The position numbers and the translations under genes were made by a program. From an uncultured Oscillospiraceae bacterium (GTDB lineage: Bacteria; Bacillota; Clostridia; Oscillospirales; Oscillospiraceae), in NCBI GenBank assembly GCA_934668295.1, contig CAKUND010000038.1, positions 1-14,293 on the forward strand: a stretch of 14,293 nucleotides of DNA, given 5' to 3'. Below the pieces are notes generated by a model. It did no database searches. It was not told the DNA's origin and worked only from the letters and a program-made list of their open reading frames with translations. Of the stretch, positions 1-12,686 are shown in pieces; position 1 is the first letter of the stretch, and every line of letters starts with the position of its first letter.

Positions 1-44
1 TTCGTACCGATCACCTTTCGGTTGCTTGTCAACCGTTCCGGCAT
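1..44 (-). CDS. L7Ae/YbxF-type K-turn RNA-binding ribosomal protein, 5' part only
   Basis: Only the first 14 codons are inside the window; they read MPERLTSNRKVIGT and run off the left edge. A strong GGAGGT ribosome binding site (plus-strand ACCTCC at 51-56) lies 6 nt before the ATG, and a near-perfect sigma-A promoter sits upstream, so a real gene starts here. The short N-terminus with a K-V-I-G-T stretch resembles the start of the small L7Ae-family proteins (YbxF type, about 80 residues, bind kink-turn RNA). In Firmicutes that gene normally lies between rpoC and rpsL-rpsG-fusA-tuf, which is exactly this position. The identity rests on 14 residues plus gene order, so it is an inference; that a gene starts here is much surer. 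Confidence 0.7.
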   Translation of the reverse strand, partial: MPERLTSNRKVIGT

Positions 45-93
45 CCAGACACCTCCATGGAAAATACGCGCAGGCAGGCCCACGCAAATATGG

Positions 94-122
94 ATTATAG
101 CAGAAATCACGAACCGCGTCAA
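94..122 (-). promoter_or_regulatory. Sigma-A promoter of the L7Ae-type gene
   Basis: On the minus strand the -35 TTGACG (117-122) is separated by 17 bp from a consensus -10 TATAAT (94-99). The expected start point is near 87, giving a leader of about 43 nt before the ATG at 44. It lies downstream of the rpoC terminator, so the ribosomal/translation-factor genes to the left can be transcribed independently of rpoBC. The DNA around it (about 120-180) is very A/T-rich, which may act as an UP-type element. Confidence 0.85.
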
Positions 123-232
123 TAAAAAAACGCGCAAAAAGAAAATATTTTTTTCATTTTCCCTTGAAATTGCAATACTTTTCGGGCTTTGGCAGAATGA
201 CGAAAGACAGATGTGCACCGTGACAGGGCAAA

Positions 233-262
233 AGTCAGGCGCGGCAGCCGCCGCGCCTGACT
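233..262 (-). terminator. Rho-independent terminator of the rpoB-rpoC operon
   Basis: A perfect 13 bp inverted repeat (233-245 with 250-262) with a 4-nt loop begins 11 bp beyond the rpoC stop. On the minus strand the stem is followed by TTTTGCCC, a short U tract whose first base is also in the stem. The stem is very GC-rich, so termination is likely, but the brief T run may allow partial read-through into the L7Ae-type gene. Confidence 0.75.
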
Positions 263-273
263 GGCTTGAAATT

Positions 274-4197
<3,924 letters not shown>

Positions 4198-4215
4198 TGT
4201 ATTGCCGCCTCCTTC

Positions 4216-7926
<3,711 letters not shown>

Positions 7927-8001
7927 GTAAAGTCATCACAGCCTTTCTGTAGTTGTCTTATGACACGCCTGGTTGCGTTGTTTATTTCTTTCCTTTTCTG
8001 C

Positions 8002-8030
8002 TTGCGTATGCGGTCTTGCGATGCTATAAT
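8002..8030 (+). promoter_or_regulatory. Plus-strand extended -10 promoter inside the rpoB leader
   Basis: A perfect TATAAT (8025-8030) preceded by TG-C (extended -10) lies 17 bp after TTGCGT (8002-8007, three of six consensus bases). The predicted start is near 8037. It points away from rpoB, toward the plus-strand terminator at 8154-8186, and faces the rpoB promoter. No protein-coding gene follows, so if active it makes a short non-coding or antisense RNA. Confidence 0.5.
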
Positions 8031-8086
8031 CACAACAGATAGTGGTGAAAATTGCGAATGGCCCTACGCAGGCATTATGGACTTAC

Positions 8087-8115
8087 ATTCTATCAGCTTT
8101 TGTTCGGAATGTCAA
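8087..8115 (-). promoter_or_regulatory. Sigma-A promoter of rpoB-rpoC
   Basis: On the minus strand a perfect -35 TTGACA (8110-8115) and -10 TAGAAT (8087-8092, five of six) are 17 bp apart. The predicted start is near 8080, so the rpoB mRNA has a leader of about 154 nt. This long leader is a plausible site for post-transcriptional control, but I see no riboswitch, and no hairpin with a U-run that would act as an attenuator. Confidence 0.85.
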
Positions 8116-8153
8116 TTCTTCCGGCCTATTTTTGTGAATTATTTTCTGTTGAC

Positions 8154-8186
8154 AACCGGCGCATCCGGACGGATGCGCCGGTTTTT
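8154..8186 (+). terminator. Strong plus-strand intrinsic terminator
   Basis: Perfect 11 bp stem (8156-8166 with 8171-8181), GGAC loop, two further A-T pairs at the base and a TTTTT run at 8182-8186. On the minus strand the stem is followed only by TTGTCAAC, so its direction is plus. No plus-strand protein gene precedes it; the nearest possible source is the promoter at 8002-8030. Confidence 0.8.
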
Positions 8187-8221
8187 GTATATCTAAAATA
8201 AAAATCGCACTGATACAGCAG

Positions 8222-8320
8222 CCCCAGGGCTCCCCCGAAAGGGGCCGATTCCCCCTATCAGAGGGAAATGGCCCGAAGGGCCAAAAGGGGCAGGAATGCT
8301 GGCGCGAAGCGCCTGAGAGG
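8222..8320. repeat. Intergenic repeat block with consecutive GAA-loop hairpins
   Basis: Contains back-to-back small hairpins: CCCC/GGGG at 8232-8244, GGCCC-GAA-GGGCC at 8270-8282 and GGCGC-GAA-GCGCC at 8301-8313. Read on the minus strand the block starts CCTCTCAG and ends GGGGGAGCC, a layout I recall from common dispersed intergenic repeats of gut Clostridia (memory, not a search). Apparent reading frames across it show no family resemblance and no ribosome binding site. Confidence 0.5.
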
Positions 8321-8349
8321 TCGAGCGGCAGGCAAAGGTGAAAACAAAA

Positions 8350-8381
8350 GTCTTCCGGTGAATTCGTACTGCACACCCCTA
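8350..8381 (+). repeat. Truncated right part of the MITE-like element (third copy)
   Basis: The stretch GTCTTCCGGTGAATTCGTAC resembles the interior of the two full elements downstream (AATCTTCGGCAAATTCGTAAC in the second) and is followed by ACCCCTA, like their right ends. It abuts the left end of the first full element; CCCCTA and TAGGGG across the junction form a further hairpin. The left half of this copy is missing. Confidence 0.4.
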
Positions 8382-8387
8382 TTTGAT

Positions 8388-8494
8388 TGTAGGGGCCGAT
8401 GCCCACATCGGCCCGCGCAGATTGCACTGTTTTTACGGGAATCTGCGGTGACTTCGCAACATTTTTCGGGCCGACAGAGTCGTCGGCCCCTACA
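8388..8494 (+). repeat. MITE-like element, copy 1 (107 bp)
   Basis: Bounded by perfect 12 bp terminal inverted repeats TGTAGGGGCCGA (8388-8399) and TCGGCCCCTACA (8483-8494). Each end also folds on itself: a 9 bp stem GGGCCGATG/CATCGGCCC (8393-8401 with 8406-8414) and an 8 bp stem GGGCCGAC/GTCGGCCC (8468-8475 with 8482-8489). There is no coding capacity. No clear target-site duplication could be picked out. Confidence 0.65.
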
Positions 8495-8519
8495 AAAAAT
8501 CTTTCGTTGCCCCGCCCTC

Positions 8520-8627
8520 TGTAGGGGCGGACGACTTTGTCCGCCTGCAGAATATACCGATTTTACGGTAATCTTCGGCAAATTCGTAACCTCCCCATGG
8601 GCTTGACAGCGGGCATCGGCCCCTACC
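8520..8627 (+). repeat. MITE-like element, copy 2 (108 bp)
   Basis: Same orientation and length as copy 1, 25 bp further on. It starts TGTAGGGGC and ends GGCCCCTACC. The interior matches copy 1 as GCAGA..T..AC.G.TTTTACGG.AATCT.CGG..A.TTCG.AAC, so the two are diverged copies of one element. The left end folds as GGCGGAC/GTCCGCC (8526-8532 with 8539-8545), where compensating changes relative to copy 1 keep the stem; the right hairpin is reduced to 4 bp. Confidence 0.6.
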
Positions 8628-8661
8628 GCCAAGTTGAAATGTGCCTCCCGTGATAAACCCC

Positions 8662-8676
8662 GCAACCGCGGGTTGC
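8662..8676. promoter_or_regulatory. Palindrome upstream of the HTH/zinc-ribbon gene, possible operator
   Basis: GCAACC-GCG-GGTTGC is a perfect 6 bp inverted repeat with a 3 bp centre. It overlaps weak promoter-like sequence (TTGCTT at 8673-8678 or TTGCGC at 8677-8682, with an extended -10-like TGCTAAAGT at 8698-8706). Because XRE-type regulators often bind palindromes at their own promoter, autoregulation is possible but unproven. Confidence 0.3.
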
Positions 8677-8725
8677 TTGCGCTCTGCTCCGTTTTATGCT
8701 AAAGTCTCAGCGAGGAGATGATCAC

Positions 8726-9166
8726 ATGGAAACGAAAGACATTTTACTGCAATTAAGAACGCAGAAGGGACTCTCGCAGGAGCAGCTGGCTGGGCGGGTC
8801 TTTGTGACCCGGCAGGCCGTTTCGCGCTGGGAGGCCGGAGAGACCACGCCGAACCCCGAGACGCTCAAGCTGCTTTCAGGCCTTTATGACGTTTCGATCA
8901 ACACGCTGCTCGGTTCCCCGCGGCAGCTGATCTGCCAGTGCTGCGGCATGCCGCTCGAGGATGCCACCACCAGCAGAGAGCCGGACGGTGCTTTCAACGA
9001 GGAATACTGCAAATGGTGCTACACGGACGGCACGTTCAAGTATACGAGCCCGGAGCAGCTGATCGAGTTCTGCGTGGAGCACATGGCAAGCGACGCCTGG
9101 CCGAAGGAGCAGGTACGCGCGCACATGGAGGCCGTCGTCCCGAATCTGAAGCACTGGAAAAAGTAA
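8726..9166 (+). CDS. XRE-type helix-turn-helix regulator fused to a zinc ribbon
   Basis: 146 aa. Residues about 5-62 are a cro/C1 (XRE) DNA-binding domain; the helix-turn-helix is at about 17-38 (SQEQLAGRVFVTRQAVSRWE). Residues about 68-140 carry C70, C73, C95 and C98 in the pattern CxxCGMPLE...EYCKWCYTDGTF, typical of the 'putative zinc ribbon' family that also occurs alone. It is likely a cytoplasmic transcription regulator whose second domain binds zinc; its target and signal are unknown. Start: ATG at 8726, with GAGGAG 8 nt upstream; an in-frame ATG 30 bp earlier has no such site. It is a single gene on the plus strand, isolated between the repeat block and a convergent terminator. A small hairpin (9189-9205, 7 bp stem, no T run) follows the stop before the main terminator. 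Confidence 0.85.
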   Translation: METKDILLQLRTQKGLSQEQLAGRVFVTRQAVSRWEAGETTPNPETLKLLSGLYDVSINTLLGSPRQLICQCCGMPLEDATTSREPDGAFNEEYCKWCYTDGTFKYTSPEQLIEFCVEHMASDAWPKEQVRAHMEAVVPNLKHWKK

Positions 9167-9251
9167 CTGCCCGCCGCAGGCCTTAAATTGCCGGCGCAGC
9201 CGGCACCTCACTTCTTCACGATTCACAATTCCTTCTTGCTTCATTCCATTT

Positions 9252-9294
9252 CAATCAAAAAAACGCCGCCCGGCCGGGCGGCGTTTTTTGATTG
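9252..9294. terminator. Bidirectional terminator between convergent genes
   Basis: Almost perfect palindrome: the CG-rich core CGCCGCCCGG/CCGGGCGGCG (9264-9283) is flanked by seven A on the left and six T on the right, then CAATC/GATTG; pairing continues outward with bulges to CCAT/ATGG. The T run on either strand directly follows the GC stem, so it should stop both the plus-strand regulator gene and the minus-strand zinc-ribbon gene that meet here. Confidence 0.93.
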
Positions 9295-9302
9295 AATGGG
9301 AT

Positions 9303-9764
9303 TTACTGATCTTCCTCGGGCTCCTCGTCTTCCATGTCGAACTCCAGCTCCTCGCCGCAGTTTGGGCAGGTCGTCGCGCCCTCGTCGAGCATTTCCTCGT
9401 CGATGGTGATCACTTCGCCGCAGGTCGGGCACTTGACCTCGTAGAGCGTTTCTCCGCCGAAATCGTACTCGTCCTGATCGTCGTCCTCGTCTGCGTCCTC
9501 GTAGTCGTCGTCCTCATCGTAGTCGTCATACTCGTCGTCATCGTCGTCCATCAGGTAATCGTCGATGTTGTCGAGATCCTCCTCGATGCAGTCGAGCTCA
9601 TCGGAAATGCAGTCCACGACTTCTTCCAGATCGGAAACATTCTCAGCCACGTCCTGAAGCATGCTGATGATCTCGGAGATCAGCTTGCCTTCGTTGGTTT
9701 CGGTGTCGAGCTTCATGCCCTCCATCAGGCCCTTGAGATATGCGGATTTTTCAGAAAGCGTCAT
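9303..9764 (-). CDS. CD1247-type acidic zinc-ribbon protein
   Basis: 153 aa. The N-terminal part (about 1-70, starting MTLSEKSAYLKGLMEGMKLD) is helical with heptad-like hydrophobics and matches the small Clostridia family named after C. difficile CD1247. Next is a very acidic stretch (about 72-101, nearly all Asp, Glu and Tyr), then a zinc ribbon with C112, C115, C133, C136 (CPTCGE...CPNCGEE) and an acidic tail. Function is unknown; it has no DNA-binding helix-turn-helix and no membrane segment. AAAGGAG 8 nt before the ATG fixes the start. It lies 45 bp after efp on the same strand with no terminator between, so the two are probably cotranscribed, suggesting a link to translation. Family naming is from memory of sequence features. 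Confidence 0.75.
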   Translation of the reverse strand: MTLSEKSAYLKGLMEGMKLDTETNEGKLISEIISMLQDVAENVSDLEEVVDCISDELDCIEEDLDNIDDYLMDDDDDEYDDYDEDDDYEDADEDDDQDEYDFGGETLYEVKCPTCGEVITIDEEMLDEGATTCPNCGEELEFDMEDEEPEEDQ

Positions 9765-9809
9765 CGTAAAATCTCCTTTCCGGCGGTTTGCCTTTCGCTG
9801 ACGTTTGGA

Positions 9810-10379
9810 TTAACCCTTGACTCGGCCCAGATATTCGCCCGTGCGGGTGTCGATCTGGATCTTTTCGCCCTCGTTGATGAACAGGGGAACCTTGATCTCC
9901 GCGCCCGTCTCGACGGTCGCGGGCTTGGTGACGTTGGTGGCGGTGTCGCCCTTGACGCCCGGATCGGCCTTGGTGACGGTCAGCTCAACGAAGTTCGGGG
10001 TCTCAACGCTGAAGACGTTGCCCTTGTAGCTCAGGAGCTTAACCGGGGTGTTTTCCTTGATGAACTTGAAGGAGTCGTCGAGCATGTCCTTGCTGACAGG
10101 AACCATGTCGTAGGTCTCCTGATCCATGAAGTAATACAGATCGCCGTCGTTGTAGCTGTACTCATAATCCTTGCGCTCGATGAAGGCTTCCTCAAACTTT
10201 GCGGTCGGGTTGAAAGAAGTCTCGGTCACGGCGCCGGTCACGACGTTCTTCATCTTCGTGCGGACGAACGCAGCGCCCTTGCCGGGCTTGACATGCTGGA
10301 ACTCCACGACCTGCATGATCTTGCCGTCCATCTCGAATGTTTTACCGTTTCTGAAATCGCCAGCGGTAATAGTAGCCAT
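9810..10379 (-). CDS. efp: Translation elongation factor P
   Basis: 189 aa, the normal EF-P length. It binds ribosomes stalled on polyproline stretches and promotes peptide bond formation. The N-terminal KOW-like domain (about 1-63) has the loop KPGKGAAF, with K34 at the tip where many bacteria carry a modification; two OB domains follow ([11 protein letters not shown] near 75-90, then the C-terminal signature [20 protein letters not shown] near 165-184). Start: MATITAGDF, with GGAGG 9 nt upstream, is chosen over an in-frame ATG 13 codons earlier that would place that ribosome binding site inside the gene. It has its own promoter at 10435-10463, and follows the proline peptidase gene as in other Firmicutes. 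No EF-P lysine-modifying enzyme gene is in this window. Confidence 0.97.
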   Translation of the reverse strand: MATITAGDFRNGKTFEMDGKIMQVVEFQHVKPGKGAAFVRTKMKNVVTGAVTETSFNPTAKFEEAFIERKDYEYSYNDGDLYYFMDQETYDMVPVSKDMLDDSFKFIKENTPVKLLSYKGNVFSVETPNFVELTVTKADPGVKGDTATNVTKPATVETGAEIKVPLFINEGEKIQIDTRTGEYLGRVKG

Positions 10380-10434
10380 AAAAATATTCCTCCAATATGT
10401 GTAGGCATACACCAACAAATAAAATAGCGCTTTA

Positions 10435-10463
10435 ATTTTACACTATTTTGCTCGGCTTTTCAA
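10435..10463 (-). promoter_or_regulatory. Sigma-A promoter of efp
   Basis: On the minus strand -35 TTGAAA (10458-10463) and -10 TAAAAT (10435-10440) are 17 bp apart; both match five of six consensus bases. The -35 starts only 7 bp after the peptidase stop. Predicted leader is about 49 nt. No terminator separates the peptidase gene from efp, so efp may also receive read-through from upstream. Confidence 0.75.
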
Positions 10464-10469
10464 GATATT

Positions 10470-11537
10470 TTATAAAATAATCAAATTTTTCGGGCTCTTG
10501 GTCAGGATCTCGCAGCCGGTGTCGGTGATGACGGTCACGTCCTCGATGCGCACGCCGAATTCGCCCGGGATATAGATGCCCGGCTCCGCCGACACGACCG
10601 CGCCGGCCGGCATGGGCTTATCGTTGCGCAGATTGGCGTTCGGGGCCTCATGGATGAGAAGACCGAGGCTGTGGCCGTAGCTGTGGCCGAAGCATCCCTC
10701 AAAGCCCGCGGCGTTGATGACGTTCCGCGCAGCCGCGTCCATCTCCCTGCCGGTGACGCCAGCCTTTGTTGCGGCAATGCCCGCCAGCTGCGCCTCGAGC
10801 ACGGTATGATAGACCTTGTCCATCTTTTCGGACACATAGCCCAGCGCGATGGTGCGGGTCATGTCGGAGCAGTAGCCGTGATACAGGCAGCCGAAGTCCA
10901 TCGTGACAAAATCGCCGTACTGCAATACGCGCTCGGACGGAACACCGTGCGGCAGGCTGGTGTTGGGGCCGGAGACGGTGATGGGATCGAACGACGGGCC
11001 CTCGGAGCCGTATTTGTAGAGCCGGTAGATCAGCTCCGCGCACAGCTCCTTTTCCGTCATGCCCGGATGGATGACGTTCAGCAGATCGTCAAACGTGCGG
11101 TCGGTGATCTCCTGCGCCTTTTTCATGTATTCAATTTCCCACGGCTCCTTGCTCGCGCGCGGGGCGTTGATCTCGGCGGCATAAGGATGCAGGACGGCGT
11201 TGAGCTTCGTGTTATAGGTCGTATACTCCTCCACGGTCAGCGTATCGTCCTCAAAGCCGATGGTCTTGACGGTGTTGTCGGAGATGGCCTCGTTGATGAG
11301 CTTCGTGTACGGGTGCTCCGTGTCGACCATCTTCACAACAAAGCCCGGCAGATTCTTCTGTGCTGACTCGATATAACGGAAATCGGTGAAATAATAGCTC
11401 TGCGATTTGCAGATGACGGTGACGCCCTCTGCGATGCAGTATTCCGCGGCATACTGCCGGTTGTGCTTCGAGGTCAACAGCAGCGCGTCGACCTCGCCCT
11501 TCGCGATGAGATTCTGATACTTTTCAATGTTTTTCAT
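10470..11537 (-). CDS. Xaa-Pro peptidase, M24B family (creatinase fold)
   Basis: 355 aa cytoplasmic metallopeptidase that removes residues next to proline (aminopeptidase P or prolidase type; sequence alone does not separate these). The N-terminal creatinase-like domain covers about 1-130 and the pita-bread catalytic domain about 135-355. All five two-metal ligands are visible: D214 (TMDFG), D225 (CSDMTRT), H289 (GHSLG), E318 (SAEPG) and E332 (RIEDV), plus the conserved H197 (LPHGV). GGAGG 7 nt before the ATG fixes the start. The first 14 bp overlap the end of the YqeG gene, indicating translational coupling; efp follows. The peptidase-efp order is common in Firmicutes, and both genes deal with proline-containing peptides, one in synthesis and one in turnover. 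Confidence 0.95.
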   Translation of the reverse strand: MKNIEKYQNLIAKGEVDALLLTSKHNRQYAAEYCIAEGVTVICKSQSYYFTDFRYIESAQKNLPGFVVKMVDTEHPYTKLINEAISDNTVKTIGFEDDTLTVEEYTTYNTKLNAVLHPYAAEINAPRASKEPWEIEYMKKAQEITDRTFDDLLNVIHPGMTEKELCAELIYRLYKYGSEGPSFDPITVSGPNTSLPHGVPSERVLQYGDFVTMDFGCLYHGYCSDMTRTIALGYVSEKMDKVYHTVLEAQLAGIAATKAGVTGREMDAAARNVINAAGFEGCFGHSYGHSLGLLIHEAPNANLRNDKPMPAGAVVSAEPGIYIPGEFGVRIEDVTVITDTGCEILTKSPKNLIIL

Positions 11538-12033
11538 GTTGGATCCTCCATTTTCCGATTACAATAAAGGGAAGCTCAGCAATATGCCGGAGCTTCAGCC
11601 ATATGGTATGATTATGGATCGCAGAGATCAAAATCGACTGCACCCCCGCGCAGTTCGCGCCCAGCACATCCGTGTAGATCTGGTCGCCCACGAGCGCGCA
11701 GTGTTCCGGCTTCAGCGAAAAGCGCGCCAGACATGCGCGTATGCCGCGCGAAAAGGGCTTTTTCGCATGCGTGATGCAGTCCAGTCCGTATGTTTCGCAG
11801 AAGGTCACGACGCGCGGCTTTCTGCTGTTCGACACGACGCACAGGCCGATCCCGGACGCCTGCATCGCGCGCAGCCACGCGGTCATTTCCGGCGTCGGGT
11901 CGCTCGTCGTGTAGGGGACGATGGTGTTGTCGAAATCCAGCATCAGAAACGAGATGCCGCGCGCAGACAGGTCTTCTGCGCGCACGTCGGTCAGATGCGG
12001 ATAGATCATGCGGGGCAAAAATGAAAACGGCAT
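11524..12033 (-). CDS. YqeG-family HAD-IIIA phosphatase
   Basis: 169 aa. HAD phosphatase motifs are complete: motif I D33-F-D35-N-T (nucleophile and acid/base aspartates), motif II serine S68 in VVSNSRKP, catalytic lysine in the KKP at 91-93, and motif III GDQIYTDVLGA with D117 and D122. The absence of a large cap domain and the N-terminal LPRMIYPHLTDV match the YqeG family, whose substrate in bacteria is not settled (related archaeal and eukaryotic members include mitochondrial phosphatidylglycerolphosphate phosphatase, so a lipid phosphate is possible). AGGA lies 6 nt before the ATG. It is the first gene of the unit with the proline peptidase, overlapping it by 14 bp, and is driven by the promoter at 12069-12097. 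Confidence 0.92.
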   Translation of the reverse strand: MPFSFLPRMIYPHLTDVRAEDLSARGISFLMLDFDNTIVPYTTSDPTPEMTAWLRAMQASGIGLCVVSNSRKPRVVTFCETYGLDCITHAKKPFSRGIRACLARFSLKPEHCALVGDQIYTDVLGANCAGVQSILISAIHNHTIWLKLRHIAELPFIVIGKWRIQHEKH

Positions 12034-12068
12034 AGCTTTTCCTACAGCTTCATAATTTTATACATAGC

Positions 12069-12097
12069 ATTATATCACAGGAAAGGCGGCTTGTCCA
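12069..12097 (-). promoter_or_regulatory. Extended -10 promoter of the yqeG-peptidase unit
   Basis: On the minus strand -35 TGGACA (12092-12097, five of six) and a perfect TATAAT (12069-12074), preceded by TG-A, are 17 bp apart. The predicted start is near 12062, giving a leader of about 29 nt. The element covers the ribosome binding site and first base of the start codon of the divergent gene at 12097, so polymerase here and expression of that gene may interfere with each other. Confidence 0.85.
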
Positions 12098-12669
12098 TGA
12101 TTCTGTATCCATTTCCGCCCGGTTCTGCCTCCGGCTGCGGCATTGCTGGCTTTGACGAAGAAAAAAAGGCGCCCGCCGCGGAGCTGTATCTGCTCGCGCC
12201 GGGGGCCGTGCCGCCTGCGGAATTTGAAGGCGGCTTTTTATTCTGCGAAGCGCCGGGCTGCCGCGACGCGCGGCTCCTGCAGCCCGTGCGGACTGCCGCA
12301 CCGGATGCCCGCGCCGTCTGGTGCGACACGCAGGTTTCCGGCGGCAGTCTGGAGGGGTACCTGCGCGCTCTGCTCCCGGTCTGGGGAGACAGACTCTGGG
12401 TCTGGCTTGCGCCGATCTGCATGCTGTTTCCCGTCCCCTGCCCCTCCGGCGTCGGAACACCGCTGCATGAAGCGGAAGCGGACGCGCTGACCGCGCGGTA
12501 TCCATCGCACGCTTCCCCGGAGCTCGTCTGCCGCTACTGCTTTTTCCGGGACGAGACCGGAGCCGCACGCGTCTTCTTGTTCGACACGGAGGAAACGTGC
12601 CAGGAAAAGCTCGCGCTCCTGCGCTCGCTCGGCGTGCGTCAGGTATTCGGCGCGATCCCGCAGGCGTGA
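12097..12669 (+). CDS. Hypothetical protein, 190 aa
   Basis: I do not recognise this protein. It is rich in Ala, Pro, Leu and Arg with nine Cys, including a CxxC at 145-148; it has no signal peptide and no clear membrane helix, although 90-116 is hydrophobic. The last ~35 residues (ARVFLFDTEETCQEKLALLR then SLGVRQVFGA) faintly resemble the closing strand and helix of GH18-like barrels, but no catalytic DxxDxDxE motif is visible, so this is only a hint. Start: ATG at 12097 with GGAAAGG ending 10 nt upstream; a TTG two codons earlier is possible. Evidence that it is real: one long open frame with a start, a ribosome binding site and a stop 17 bp from the convergent HAD gene, without competing overlap. 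No good plus-strand promoter was found. Confidence 0.6.
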   Translation: MILYPFPPGSASGCGIAGFDEEKKAPAAELYLLAPGAVPPAEFEGGFLFCEAPGCRDARLLQPVRTAAPDARAVWCDTQVSGGSLEGYLRALLPVWGDRLWVWLAPICMLFPVPCPSGVGTPLHEAEADALTARYPSHASPELVCRYCFFRDETGAARVFLFDTEETCQEKLALLRSLGVRQVFGAIPQA

Positions 12670-12686
12670 TCGGCGGGCAGTGCCGC

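Larger units (their letters stand above)
8037..8187 (+). ncRNA. Candidate ~150 nt small/antisense RNA opposite the rpoB promoter and leader
   Basis: Defined only by signals: the extended -10 promoter at 8002-8030 and the strong intrinsic terminator at 8154-8186, with no convincing open reading frame between. Possible folds include a GGCC/GGCC pairing (8060-8063 with 8123-8126), flanked by imperfect AU-rich pairing that ends in GAAAAT/ATTTTC, and an inner ACATTC/GAATGT stem (8085-8090 with 8107-8112). Its first ~43 nt are complementary to the first ~43 nt of the rpoB leader. I do not recognise an RNA family. The terminator could instead be a relic of a lost gene, so this is a candidate only. 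Confidence 0.3.

Noticed and set aside
7927..8080. Riboswitch or L10/L12-type leader control in the rpoB 5' region
   Set aside because: No known riboswitch core was recognised and no terminator hairpin with a U run lies between the promoter and the start codon; the leader is long but unexplained.
8037..8187. 6S RNA (ssrS)
   Set aside because: Length is roughly in range and imperfect pairing is possible, but I cannot show the long helix with a large central bubble that defines 6S RNA, so no family name is given.
8388..8627. CRISPR array
   Set aside because: The repeats are two ~107 bp self-complementary elements, not short identical repeats with regular spacers, and there are no cas genes.
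8258..8665. Overlapping frames of 112-135 codons on both strands between rpoB and the HTH gene
   Set aside because: They cross the palindromic repeats, are rich in Arg, Gly and Cys, lack ribosome binding sites and match no family; frames on both strands arise because the elements are inverted repeats.
9288..10427. 379-codon plus-strand frame opposite efp and the CD1247-type gene
   Set aside because: Antisense shadow: the Val/Leu/Ile-rich run is the reverse of the Asp/Glu-rich stretch of the CD1247-type protein, and the opposite strand carries a clear efp.
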